From CAZPAH01 sp964584495 (GTDB taxonomy: Bacteria; Krumholzibacteriota; Krumholzibacteriia; Krumholzibacteriales; Krumholzibacteriaceae): a stretch of 16,274 nucleotides of DNA. Positions 6,435 through 14,476 of the stretch are shown piece after piece (the first letter of the stretch is position 1; every line of letters starts with the position of its first letter). The notes under the pieces are model-generated. The model was given only the letters and a program-made list of their open reading frames with translations. It was not told the DNA's origin and did not search any database. A program made the translations under genes and the position numbers. The DNA is taken from NCBI GenBank assembly GCA_964584495.1, contig CAZPAH010000064.1, forward strand, positions 1 through 16,274, given 5' to 3'.

Positions 6435-6944
6435 GTGATCGCCACGGCTGGACGCAATGATGATTTCGGTTACCGTCTCTGGAGATACGACGGCGCCCCC
6501 GGAGAATTGATTCCCCTGCTTCAATCGGCACAGGATCATTTCGGCTACATACCTCGTAGGGCGATAAGCTATATCTCCAGCGTGACAGGTATCCCGGAAT
6601 CGAAGGTTTACGGGGTTATTACCTTCTACAGCCAATTTCGGCTGCAGCCTATGGGTAAGCATGTGATCAGAGCCTGCGCCGGGACCGCCTGCCATGTTTC
6701 GGGCTCAAGGATGATAATCGATACGATTCAGGACGAACTCGGGATCGAGGTCGGAGAAACCACGCAGGACGGGTTGTTCACTCTTTTCACGGTAGCATGC
6801 ATCGGCTGTTGTTCGCTGGCTCCGGTCATCATGATAGATGACGAGACGCACGGGCTTCTGACGCCGGCGTCTCTCAGGAAAATGCTGAGGCAGTACGGAC
6901 GCAGAGAAGCTTCTTCCGTAAAGAAGAAACAGATCGCGGGCTGA
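6435..6944 (+). CDS. nuoE: NuoE/HndA-like 24-kDa subunit, thioredoxin-like [2Fe-2S] protein
   Basis: A 169-residue protein (family ~155-175) of the NuoE type, the [2Fe-2S] partner of the NADH-oxidising NuoF subunit in complex I, HydABC/Hnd hydrogenases and Stn-type transhydrogenases. Seen: an N-terminal helical part (LLQSAQDHFGYIPRRAISYIS), the signature YGVITFYSQF, and the four cluster cysteines C81-x4-C86 and C122-x3-C126. The start is GTG 6435, with GGAG 6 nt upstream; no in-frame ATG lies nearby. The next gene begins 64 nt later and encodes its usual NuoF-like partner. No membrane subunits of complex I follow, so this is a soluble complex and the nuoE symbol is used only in the family sense. 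The ribosome binding site lies within a palindrome (6411-6426). Confidence 0.94.
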   Translation: MIATAGRNDDFGYRLWRYDGAPGELIPLLQSAQDHFGYIPRRAISYISSVTGIPESKVYGVITFYSQFRLQPMGKHVIRACAGTACHVSGSRMIIDTIQDELGIEVGETTQDGLFTLFTVACIGCCSLAPVIMIDDETHGLLTPASLRKMLRQYGRREASSVKKKQIAG

Positions 6945-7008
6945 ACCCGTCAGTTAAGAATATGAAGGAGTACCGGTAGAAGATAATCAAGGTCTTGGAG
7001 TTTTCTAA

Positions 7009-8787
7009 ATGAAAAAAGTAATTGTTGGAATGGGTACATGCGGTCTGTCAGCCGGAGCCAGACAGACGTTCGAGAAGCTGGAGGAATTGATCGCCGGTTC
7101 GCCGGGTTCATGCGAGCTCTCCAGCACGGGCTGCATCGGTATGTGCTACCGGGAGCCGCTGGTCGAGGTCAGTGAAAAGGGCTCCAGCGTTATTTACGGA
7201 GGCGTTACACCCGAGATCGCGGGCAGGATATTTGAAAAACATATCCTGGGAGGCGAGGTTTTACAGGAGCATGTGACGCTCGTAGTTGGAAAGGATGGGA
7301 AACTGGGTGGGGTGGAGAAGGGGTTTCTATCGGCGCAGAACAGGATTGTGCTGAGGAATTGCGGCAAGATCGATCCGGAATCGATCGAGGAGTACGAAGC
7401 GGCTGGTGGATACAAGGCCGTGCGCAAGGCGCTGCTCGAGATGGCCCCGGCCGGGATAATAGATGAAATCAAGCAGTCGGGATTGAGGGGACGTGGGGGG
7501 GCGGGATTTCCAACGGGATTGAAGTGGTCGTTCGCAGCGGGAAACGACAGTGACATCAAGTACGTGGTTTGCAACGCGGACGAGGGAGACCCCGGAGCGT
7601 TCATGGATAGATCGGTGCTGGAGGGGGATCCTCACGCCGTTCTCGAGGGCATGATAATTTGCGGGAGGGCGATCGGAGGATCTTTCGGATACATATACTG
7701 CAGGGCGGAATATCCTCTCGCTATCAAGAGGTTGACCATAGCAATCGATGCGGCCAGGGGAAAAGGATTCCTGGGAAAAGATATACTCGGATCCGGATTC
7801 GATTTCGACATAAAGATAAAGCAGGGGGCGGGAGCCTTCGTGTGCGGCGAGGAGACGGCCCTTTTCGCCTCGATAGAGGGGGAGCGCGGGATGCCGAGGA
7901 TCAGACCGCCGTTCCCGGCCGAGAAGGGTCTATGGAAGAAACCTACGAATAATAACAATGTCGAGACATACGCTAACGTGCCGTGGATTATCATGAACGG
8001 GGCGGATGCTTACGGATCGTGCGGGACCGAGAAGAGCAGGGGAACAAAGGTATTCGCCCTGGCGGGGAAGGTGGCGAGAGGAGGGCTCGCGGAGGTGCCG
8101 ATGGGCACCACGATAAACGACCTCGTATTCGAGATAGGGGGCGGGATAAAGAAGGGGAGGAAATTCAAGGCGGTGCAGATGGGAGGACCGTCGGGAGGCT
8201 GCATACCTGCCGATCTCGGCGATACTCCGGTTGATTTCGAGTCGATCCCGGCGACCGGTGCGATAATGGGTTCCGGGGGAATGGTGGTGCTCGATGATTC
8301 TACATGCATGGTCGAGATGGCGAGGTTCTTCCTAGAGTTCACCCAGAACGAATCGTGTGGTAAATGCACGTTCTGCCGGCTCGGTACCCTGAGGATGCTT
8401 GAAATCCTCACGAGGATAACTAAAGGGGAAGGGGAAGACGGGGACATCGAGAAACTCGTGGAATTGGGGAACCAGATAAAGGAGGCCAGCCTATGCGGGC
8501 TGGGGCAGACCGCGCCAAACCCCGTGCTGTCGACGATACGTTACTACAGGGACGAGTATGAAGCCCACATTTCCGAAAAGAGATGCCCGGCGGCAAGCTG
8601 CGAAGCGCTCGTCGATTTCAAGATAGATCCGGAAAAATGCACCGGCTGCACACTTTGCGCCAAGAATTGTCCCGTCGGTGCAATTTCGGGCGAAGTCAAA
8701 AAAACACACGTCATTGACAACTCCATCTGTGTCAAGTGCGGCAAATGCGTCACAAGCTGCAATTTCGACTCTGTATTCAAGAGTTGA
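7009..8787 (+). CDS. nuoF: NuoF/HndC/HydB-like NAD(H)-binding flavoprotein with extra ferredoxin domains
   Basis: A 592-residue NADH/FMN subunit of the soluble HydB/HndC/StnB type. Domain order: an N-terminal thioredoxin-like [2Fe-2S] domain (C11, C35, C42, C46); the NADH/FMN fold with the glycine-rich GLRGRGGAGFPTG at 158-170 and CNADEGDPGAF at 188-198; an SLBB unit (~346-400); a NuoF-type [4Fe-4S] site C450-x2-C453-x2-C456...C496; and a C-terminal 2[4Fe-4S] ferredoxin (C544/547/550/554 and C574/577/580/584). Complex I NuoF lacks both the N- and C-terminal additions, so this is the bifurcating-enzyme type. In that family this flavin subunit is thought to be where NAD(H) is handled and where bifurcation may occur. 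The ATG at 7009 has TTGGAG 8 nt upstream. The next gene starts 11 nt after the stop. Confidence 0.95.
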   Translation: MKKVIVGMGTCGLSAGARQTFEKLEELIAGSPGSCELSSTGCIGMCYREPLVEVSEKGSSVIYGGVTPEIAGRIFEKHILGGEVLQEHVTLVVGKDGKLGGVEKGFLSAQNRIVLRNCGKIDPESIEEYEAAGGYKAVRKALLEMAPAGIIDEIKQSGLRGRGGAGFPTGLKWSFAAGNDSDIKYVVCNADEGDPGAFMDRSVLEGDPHAVLEGMIICGRAIGGSFGYIYCRAEYPLAIKRLTIAIDAARGKGFLGKDILGSGFDFDIKIKQGAGAFVCGEETALFASIEGERGMPRIRPPFPAEKGLWKKPTNNNNVETYANVPWIIMNGADAYGSCGTEKSRGTKVFALAGKVARGGLAEVPMGTTINDLVFEIGGGIKKGRKFKAVQMGGPSGGCIPADLGDTPVDFESIPATGAIMGSGGMVVLDDSTCMVEMARFFLEFTQNESCGKCTFCRLGTLRMLEILTRITKGEGEDGDIEKLVELGNQIKEASLCGLGQTAPNPVLSTIRYYRDEYEAHISEKRCPAASCEALVDFKIDPEKCTGCTLCAKNCPVGAISGEVKKTHVIDNSICVKCGKCVTSCNFDSVFKS

Positions 8788-8791
8788 GGAG
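8787..8791 (+). promoter_or_regulatory. Ribosome binding site fixing the start of the large subunit gene
   Basis: AGGAG overlaps the last base of the previous stop codon and lies 7 nt before ATG 8799. It sets the start at METIKIKING rather than 21 codons upstream, inside the previous gene. Confidence 0.8.
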
Positions 8792-8798
8792 CCGGTTG

Positions 8799-11700
8799 AT
8801 GGAAACGATAAAAATAAAAATCAACGGACGGGAGATCGAGGCCCAAACAGGTAAGACTATTCTGGAGGTCGTCAGGGAAAACGGACTTGACGAAATTCCG
8901 ACCCTCTGCCATTCGGACGAGTTGGAACCTTACGGTTCCTGCTTTTTGTGCGTCGTCGAGGTCAAGGGCCGTCCCAACCTGGTTCCTTCGTGCGCGACGA
9001 GGGTAACGCAGGGAATGGAGATCGAAACGCGCAACGAGCGCATTCTCGCTTCGAGAAAAACCGCGCTGGAGCTACTTCTCTCCAACCACTACGCCGATTG
9101 CATTTCACCGTGCATGGAAGGATGCCCCGCGGGGGTCGATGCCCAGGGATACATCGCTCTTTCCGCCATGGGCCGCTACGCGAGGGCGGTTGACCTGATA
9201 AGGGAGTCGAATCCCCTGCCGGCCGTGTGCGGCAGGGTGTGCGTTAGAAAGTGCGAGGTTGTCTGCAGAAGGGCTGATATAGACAGCGCCGTTGGAATCA
9301 ACGCGATCAAGCGTTTTGTCACGGATACGCCTGGAATCTATGACGGAAAACCGGCAAGGGAGAAAGAAACGGGGAAATCGGTGGGGATCGTGGGGGCCGG
9401 GCCGGCGGGATTGACGGCGGCGTGGTTTCTGGGAAGAAAGGGGCACAGGCCGGTCATATACGAGGCGATGCCCCGTTCCGGGGGTATGCTGAGATACGGT
9501 ATTCCGGTGTACAGGCTGCCGGACGAGGTGATTGATGCAGAAGTCGACTATATATGCAGGGCGGGAGCCGAGATTAATTACAATGTCAGGATAGGCAGCG
9601 ACGTCGATCTCGACCGGTTGATGAAAGAGCACGACGCTGTATTTATCGGGACAGGCGCCTGGACGGGCAAGCCGATGAGGGTCGAGGGCGAGTTCGACAC
9701 GGAAGGCGTTGTGTCGGGGACTAGATTCCTCCAGGAAAAGGCGGAAAAGCGGGAGCTGCTCACGGGCACCGTAGTGGTCGTGGGAGGCGGCAACACCGCG
9801 ATGGACGTGGCGAGGACTTCATGGAGGCTCGGAGCCGACAAGGTGATAATTCTCTACAGGAGAACGAAGGCGGAGATGCCGGCCGATAAGATGGAGATCG
9901 AAGATGCCCTGGAAGAGGGTATAGAGATAATGGAACTCGCCGCCCCCGTGGGGATTAACTCGGTGAAGGGAAAAATAAAATCGCTTCGCTGCATAAGGAT
10001 GAAGCTCGCCGAACCGGATGAATCGGGAAGGCGCAGGCCTGTTCCCCTCGAGGGGTCCGAATTCGATCTGCCGTGCGACCTCGCCGTGCCGGCGATCGGG
10101 CAGGACCCGATTCTCGATGGGTTGTCGAGCGCAGGGGGAAAGAAGCTGGAATTCACCAAGTGGAAGACTTTCGTCGCCGACCCCGAGACCATGAAGACCA
10201 ATGTCAAGGGGCTCTTCGCGGGCGGCGACAATACTAACGACGGACCCACGGTGGTGATAGACGCGATTCGCGACGGTAGGAAAGCGGCGGACGCCATTCA
10301 CTCATATCTCACGGGAAAGAAGCTCTCAACAGGTCCGTTCGTGGTGAAGAAGGAGTTTTGGAGCAAACCGGGAAAATCGGAGCTCGGCGATGTGAAAGAG
10401 AGCCCCAGGCACGAGGTTCACTTGATCGATGTCGAGGAGAGAAGGGGGAATTTCCGGGAGGTCGCCTCCGGTTTCGAGTTCGAGGATAATATTCATGAAT
10501 GCGAGAGGTGCCTTTCGTGCGGTTGTGTCCGCTTCTATGACTGCGATCTGAGGAAGTACGCGGAGCAGTACGGCGTCGACATGGAAAAATACAAGGGGTA
10601 TGTTAGGAAACATAAGTTGGATGACCGTCATCCCTATATCATATACGATCCCAATAAGTGTGTTCTGTGTGGAAGATGTATCCGTACGTGCGAGAGGGTT
10701 CTTCCCGTGGCGGCCCTTGGACTCGTCGGGAGGGGATTCAAGACTGAGATGCGGCCCGCGATGAACGATCCCCTTGTGGAGACGAATTGTGTCAGCTGCG
10801 GAAATTGCGTGGATTCATGCCCGACCGCCGCTCTGACCGTCAAGTATCCCTTTGCGGGAAGAGCCGCTCTTGCAAGCGAGGGCATGGACACGCATTGCGG
10901 ATTCTGTTCCATCGCATGCCCCGTGAAGGTGATGAGTTTCGGAGAGGATCGCTATTACATCAGGTCCTCGGGAGTCCCGGGTGAATATCTCTGCAGATTC
11001 GGCAGGTTCGGTCACGAACTGTTCATCAAGCAGAATAGAATCGATTCGGCCGAGATCCGAAGCGGAGGAGAGAGAACCAGCGCGAATATCGGCACGGCTG
11101 TCGGCGAGACCGTGGCGGGCCTGAAGAGAATAGCCGATAAATACGGTCCCGACAAGGTGGCGGTATTTGTATCTCCGGAACTGACCAACGAGGAGCTGTA
11201 CCTGGCGGGGAAGCTCGCCAGAGATGGGATCGGCACGAGGAACATAGCCCCCCTATCTATAATTGGAGCCGGCGTTAAGGCGGGAGCGCTCGACGGCTCA
11301 CTCGGTTTTACGGCCTCGACCGCCGACAGGTCCTGTCTCAAGGATGCCGATCTCATTGTCTGCGCCAATACATCGATAGAATCGGACCATCTCGTGCTTG
11401 CAGTCGATATTATCGAGGCTGTCAGAAAGGGAGCTAGCCTTATAGTATCAAACTCGACCCTGGACACGACGGATCAGCTGCTTGCGAAGCTGGCCATGGA
11501 TCCGATGCGGGGAAGCGGCTCGATCCTGTGGAACGGCATAATGCAGGTGCTTATCGACGAAGAATTTTTCACCGATGATTTGCTCGACGGGCTCGATGGC
11601 GCCCGGGAGTTTCTTGCATCAAGGGATTTCGACTTGGACCGGGTGGCAAGGGAGACGGGAACGGGAGAGGAAGATATCAAGGAAGCGGCCCGTATAATAA

Positions 11701-12485
11701 GCGGGGCGAAGAAAGTCGTTTTAATCTACAGCCCGGACAGGGTTCAGGATCAGGCGCCGGGGGATATAGAGACGATAGGGAACTTGATCGTTCTATTGAG
11801 GAGATCCGGTATCGAAGCGGATCTTCTCCTGCCGAGAATAAATTCGAACAGCGCGTCTCTCGAGATCGTAGGAGCTGTCCCGGAGTTCGACGCGGGCCGG
11901 GTTCCGGTCAATGACGGTCTCCCGGGCGCAGCCGACCGTGATGAGTTGGCGGCCCTTCTGAGGGGCGGCGAGATACGGGGAGCGCTCGTGGTAGGCGAGG
12001 ATCCAATGGCTTGGCCCCAGACCGGATCGTACTTTCAGAATATCGAGTTTCTCGCCGCGGTCGATTGGTCAAATACGGAAACAACCCGATTCGCAGATGT
12101 TGTTCTTCCGGGATCGACCTATCTGGAGACTCCCGGAACCAGGTGTAACTTCGAGGGCAATCTCGTGGAATATACAGCGGTCGTCGAGCCTCCCTCAGGG
12201 TTATCGGGCAGGGAGGTGCTGGATTCCCTGCTGAAGGAAACGGGTGTGAATACGGGGGGGAACGTCACGGCGGATATCGAGAAGATTATAGAGGAAAAGA
12301 TCGGAGAATATCTGCCTTATTACTGGAACAAGGGACAGGAAAGAAAAGCGAAGCCGCTCATGGGCCTGGTGGTGCCGGATATGTCGGTGGTCAAAAGTTC
12401 GATGCGCCCTCCCCTTACGCACGGGGAGAGATACAGGAAAGAGATCAGGGAGGTCGGCACAAAGCGCTTCCGGGTCAGGGGATGA
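8799..12485 (+). CDS. Large oxidoreductase subunit: [2Fe-2S] + NfnB/GltD-like flavoprotein + 2[4Fe-4S] + NuoG/molybdopterin-family domain
   Basis: A 1228-residue fusion. Domain order: a NuoG/HydA-type [2Fe-2S] domain (C37-x10-C48-x2-C51-x13-C65); a GltD/NfnB-type N-terminal Fe-S domain (C101, C105, C109 and further cysteines in VCGRVCVRKCEVVC); an FAD/NAD(P) module with VGIVGAGPAG (195-204) and VVVVGGGNTAMD (325-336) and a second FAD motif GLFAGGDN; a short cysteine cluster (C568, C571, C574, C576, C582); a 2[4Fe-4S] ferredoxin (C621/624/627/631 and C664/667/670/674); then a molybdopterin-oxidoreductase-family region with an Fe-S site C700-x2-C703-x3-C707-x24-C732 and ADVVLPGSTYLETPGT near the end. 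The Cys/Sec that holds Mo in formate dehydrogenases is missing, and so is the C-terminal cap, so that part resembles NuoG. With NuoE/F partners it suits an electron-bifurcating NAD(H)/NADP(H)/ferredoxin transhydrogenase of Stn type. The activity is inferred. Confidence 0.87.
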   Translation: METIKIKINGREIEAQTGKTILEVVRENGLDEIPTLCHSDELEPYGSCFLCVVEVKGRPNLVPSCATRVTQGMEIETRNERILASRKTALELLLSNHYADCISPCMEGCPAGVDAQGYIALSAMGRYARAVDLIRESNPLPAVCGRVCVRKCEVVCRRADIDSAVGINAIKRFVTDTPGIYDGKPAREKETGKSVGIVGAGPAGLTAAWFLGRKGHRPVIYEAMPRSGGMLRYGIPVYRLPDEVIDAEVDYICRAGAEINYNVRIGSDVDLDRLMKEHDAVFIGTGAWTGKPMRVEGEFDTEGVVSGTRFLQEKAEKRELLTGTVVVVGGGNTAMDVARTSWRLGADKVIILYRRTKAEMPADKMEIEDALEEGIEIMELAAPVGINSVKGKIKSLRCIRMKLAEPDESGRRRPVPLEGSEFDLPCDLAVPAIGQDPILDGLSSAGGKKLEFTKWKTFVADPETMKTNVKGLFAGGDNTNDGPTVVIDAIRDGRKAADAIHSYLTGKKLSTGPFVVKKEFWSKPGKSELGDVKESPRHEVHLIDVEERRGNFREVASGFEFEDNIHECERCLSCGCVRFYDCDLRKYAEQYGVDMEKYKGYVRKHKLDDRHPYIIYDPNKCVLCGRCIRTCERVLPVAALGLVGRGFKTEMRPAMNDPLVETNCVSCGNCVDSCPTAALTVKYPFAGRAALASEGMDTHCGFCSIACPVKVMSFGEDRYYIRSSGVPGEYLCRFGRFGHELFIKQNRIDSAEIRSGGERTSANIGTAVGETVAGLKRIADKYGPDKVAVFVSPELTNEELYLAGKLARDGIGTRNIAPLSIIGAGVKAGALDGSLGFTASTADRSCLKDADLIVCANTSIESDHLVLAVDIIEAVRKGASLIVSNSTLDTTDQLLAKLAMDPMRGSGSILWNGIMQVLIDEEFFTDDLLDGLDGAREFLASRDFDLDRVARETGTGEEDIKEAARIISGAKKVVLIYSPDRVQDQAPGDIETIGNLIVLLRRSGIEADLLLPRINSNSASLEIVGAVPEFDAGRVPVNDGLPGAADRDELAALLRGGEIRGALVVGEDPMAWPQTGSYFQNIEFLAAVDWSNTETTRFADVVLPGSTYLETPGTRCNFEGNLVEYTAVVEPPSGLSGREVLDSLLKETGVNTGGNVTADIEKIIEEKIGEYLPYYWNKGQERKAKPLMGLVVPDMSVVKSSMRPPLTHGERYRKEIREVGTKRFRVRG

Positions 12486-14476
12486 CGATAGAGATGCTAA
12501 AGAGAGAAAACCTGTATGATTTCCTGGAGGGCAACTTCGATTACCTCCTTGTTGTCGATGATAACGGTAGAATAATCCATACAAGCTCGAAGTTCAGGAG
12601 TGAGTGCTACCCTGAAAGCCCGGTGGCGGACGAGACGGATCTCAAGAGTATCCTGACGTCCTTTTCGATGAGCACTTTCGTCTCGGCGATGAAGCAGGCT
12701 CGGACGGGAGGCAGAGGTATCGCTGTCTGGTCACCGACTGCCGACAGATCACGGTCAGTCCCCCTTAAATCGGGATATTCGAAGACGGAAAATGGAGATA
12801 TATATCTCTTTTTCGGTAAAAAGCTCGAAGGATTGAACAAGGGCGACGATTGGGAGAAGAATGAGAGGGTTAAGGAACTGGCATGCATATACAGCGTCGC
12901 CGAGTTCATCGAAGTGTCGCGGTCGGTCGAGGAGTTTTTCACGAACCTTCCGGATCTTCTCAGCCAGGGGATGCTTATACCTGAAGAGGTCGTCGTCTAT
13001 TCGGTCTATCAGGGGATCGAATACGGGCAGAAGCCATCATCGGATAACTATATTTCGGTCTTGCTGGAGGTAGGTAAACAGGTCAAGGGAGAGATACGGG
13101 TCGGGTATCACGATGCGGGAAAGGAGCTTCTCCCGGAAGAGCAGAAGATGCTCGATGAGATCGGAAGGATGCTCGATCTGGCCCTCGAGCGAAAGGAGCT
13201 CCGGTCCAAAATAGTAAGGATGGAGGAAGAGGAGTCCGACTACTACGGCAGGTTGGAAGATCTAAAGAAGGAGATTGCGGCGAAGACCGAGGAACTCGGC
13301 GAGCAGAGGAAAAACCTCGATATCGTCAACTCGTACCTCGACAGGACGAATAGAGGATGGGAGGAGGCAAAGGGGAGGCTCGAGACGATGTTCATGGCAA
13401 TCCCTGACGAGGTGGTTTTGATCGATAAGAAACACAAGATCGTGATGACCAACCGGGATGGTGTCGAGCAGGGGGATTACTGCTACAAGGTTTTCTTCAA
13501 CAGGGATGAGCCATGCAAGGACTGCAGGCTGGCACGTATCGAGCGTGACAAGACGCCCGTTACGATTACGATGAAAAGGGACGACAAGTATTTCCAGGTG
13601 CACGCGCTTCCGGTATACAATCAGGATCACGAGGTCGACGGGATCCTCGAGTTCTACAGGGACGTGACACTGGAAAAAACATACGATCAGCAGTTGCAGC
13701 AGGCAGATAAGCTCGCATCATTGGGCCAGCTCGTCAGCGGTATTGGACACGAGATAAATAACCCGAACCAGTTCATAAGGGGCAACATCAAGATCATCAA
13801 GCAGACCCTCGAGGATATTCTTCCGATTATAGACGACTACTACAAGGATCACAGGGATCTGAAGATCGCGCGTCTCGATTACGAATTTCTGAGACAGCAT
13901 ATAATGGTTCTGGTCGACGATATGGCGCATGGATCGGAGAGGATCAAGGGGATAGTGGAGGGGCTGAGAACTTTTGCGAGAAAAGACGAGGGGTTGCTGG
14001 TCGATACCGTCGATATAAACACGCTGATAGAGGCGAGCACCAGGCTGGTGCACAACGAAGTTCAGAAACACGCGGACGTGAAGCTGGAGCTCTCGGAGAA
14101 TCTGCCGACATTCAGCGGGAATTCCCAGAAGATCGAGCAGATTCTCGTTAATCTCCTGGTCAACGCCAGCCAGGCGATGCAGGAGAATGTCAAGGGGTTG
14201 ATCACGATCCGTACGAAGCTCGATAATAACGATATCATAGTCGAGATCGAGGACAACGGCGTCGGTATGAGCCAGAAAGTTTTGAAGCAGATATTCGATC
14301 CCTTCTTCACCACAAAACGGGCAAGGGGCGGCACCGGGCTGGGATTGGCGATAGCATACAGGATAATCGAGGAGCATGGGGGTAATATTCTAGTGAGCAG
14401 CAAGCCGGGTACCGGAACCAGGTTTACTATAAGAATACCCACCCAGCCTAATCCTAGAAGCAAGGAGTCGGAATGA
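12482..14476 (+). CDS. Soluble sensor histidine kinase, PAS-GAF-coiled coil-PAS(Cys)-HisKA-HATPase
   Basis: A 664-residue kinase with no transmembrane segment, so it senses a cytoplasmic signal. Domain order: an N-terminal PAS (~12-115); a GAF-like domain (~130-238); a coiled coil (~240-300); a second PAS (~300-398) with C334-x10-C345-x2-C348; HisKA with phosphoacceptor H423 in GIGHEINNP; and an HATPase with the N box (N557/N561), DNGVGM, a DPFFTTK segment and GTGLGLAIA. The cysteine pattern CYKVFFNRDEPCKDC recurs in PAS domains of anaerobes and could bind a metal or Fe-S cluster or respond to redox; its ligand is unknown to me. The ATG overlaps the large-subunit stop by 4 nt (ATGA), implying translational coupling, with only AGGGG before it. 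The next gene encodes its likely partner regulator. Confidence 0.95.
   Translation: MTIEMLKRENLYDFLEGNFDYLLVVDDNGRIIHTSSKFRSECYPESPVADETDLKSILTSFSMSTFVSAMKQARTGGRGIAVWSPTADRSRSVPLKSGYSKTENGDIYLFFGKKLEGLNKGDDWEKNERVKELACIYSVAEFIEVSRSVEEFFTNLPDLLSQGMLIPEEVVVYSVYQGIEYGQKPSSDNYISVLLEVGKQVKGEIRVGYHDAGKELLPEEQKMLDEIGRMLDLALERKELRSKIVRMEEEESDYYGRLEDLKKEIAAKTEELGEQRKNLDIVNSYLDRTNRGWEEAKGRLETMFMAIPDEVVLIDKKHKIVMTNRDGVEQGDYCYKVFFNRDEPCKDCRLARIERDKTPVTITMKRDDKYFQVHALPVYNQDHEVDGILEFYRDVTLEKTYDQQLQQADKLASLGQLVSGIGHEINNPNQFIRGNIKIIKQTLEDILPIIDDYYKDHRDLKIARLDYEFLRQHIMVLVDDMAHGSERIKGIVEGLRTFARKDEGLLVDTVDINTLIEASTRLVHNEVQKHADVKLELSENLPTFSGNSQKIEQILVNLLVNASQAMQENVKGLITIRTKLDNNDIIVEIEDNGVGMSQKVLKQIFDPFFTTKRARGGTGLGLAIAYRIIEEHGGNILVSSKPGTGTRFTIRIPTQPNPRSKESE

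Noticed and set aside
6962..6979. Five-codon leader frame (ATGAAGGAGTACCGGTAG) before the NuoF-like gene
   Set aside because: It is too short and has no clear ribosome binding site. The AAGGAG inside it looks like chance or a spare ribosome site.
6435..12485. Complex I (nuo) locus
   Set aside because: NuoE- and NuoF-like genes are present, but there are no membrane or quinone-module subunits. The NuoF-like protein has the extra Fe-S domains of soluble enzymes and the large subunit carries an NfnB/GltD module.
8799..12485. [FeFe]-hydrogenase or formate dehydrogenase catalytic subunit
   Set aside because: No H-cluster motifs (TSCCPxW, MPCxxK, ExMxCxGGC) are present, and the Mo-ligand Cys/Sec position in the molybdopterin-family region is not a cysteine.
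13718..14377. Long antisense frame opposite the kinase domain
   Set aside because: It lies fully within the histidine kinase gene, has no recognisable motif, and is produced by codon bias on the other strand.
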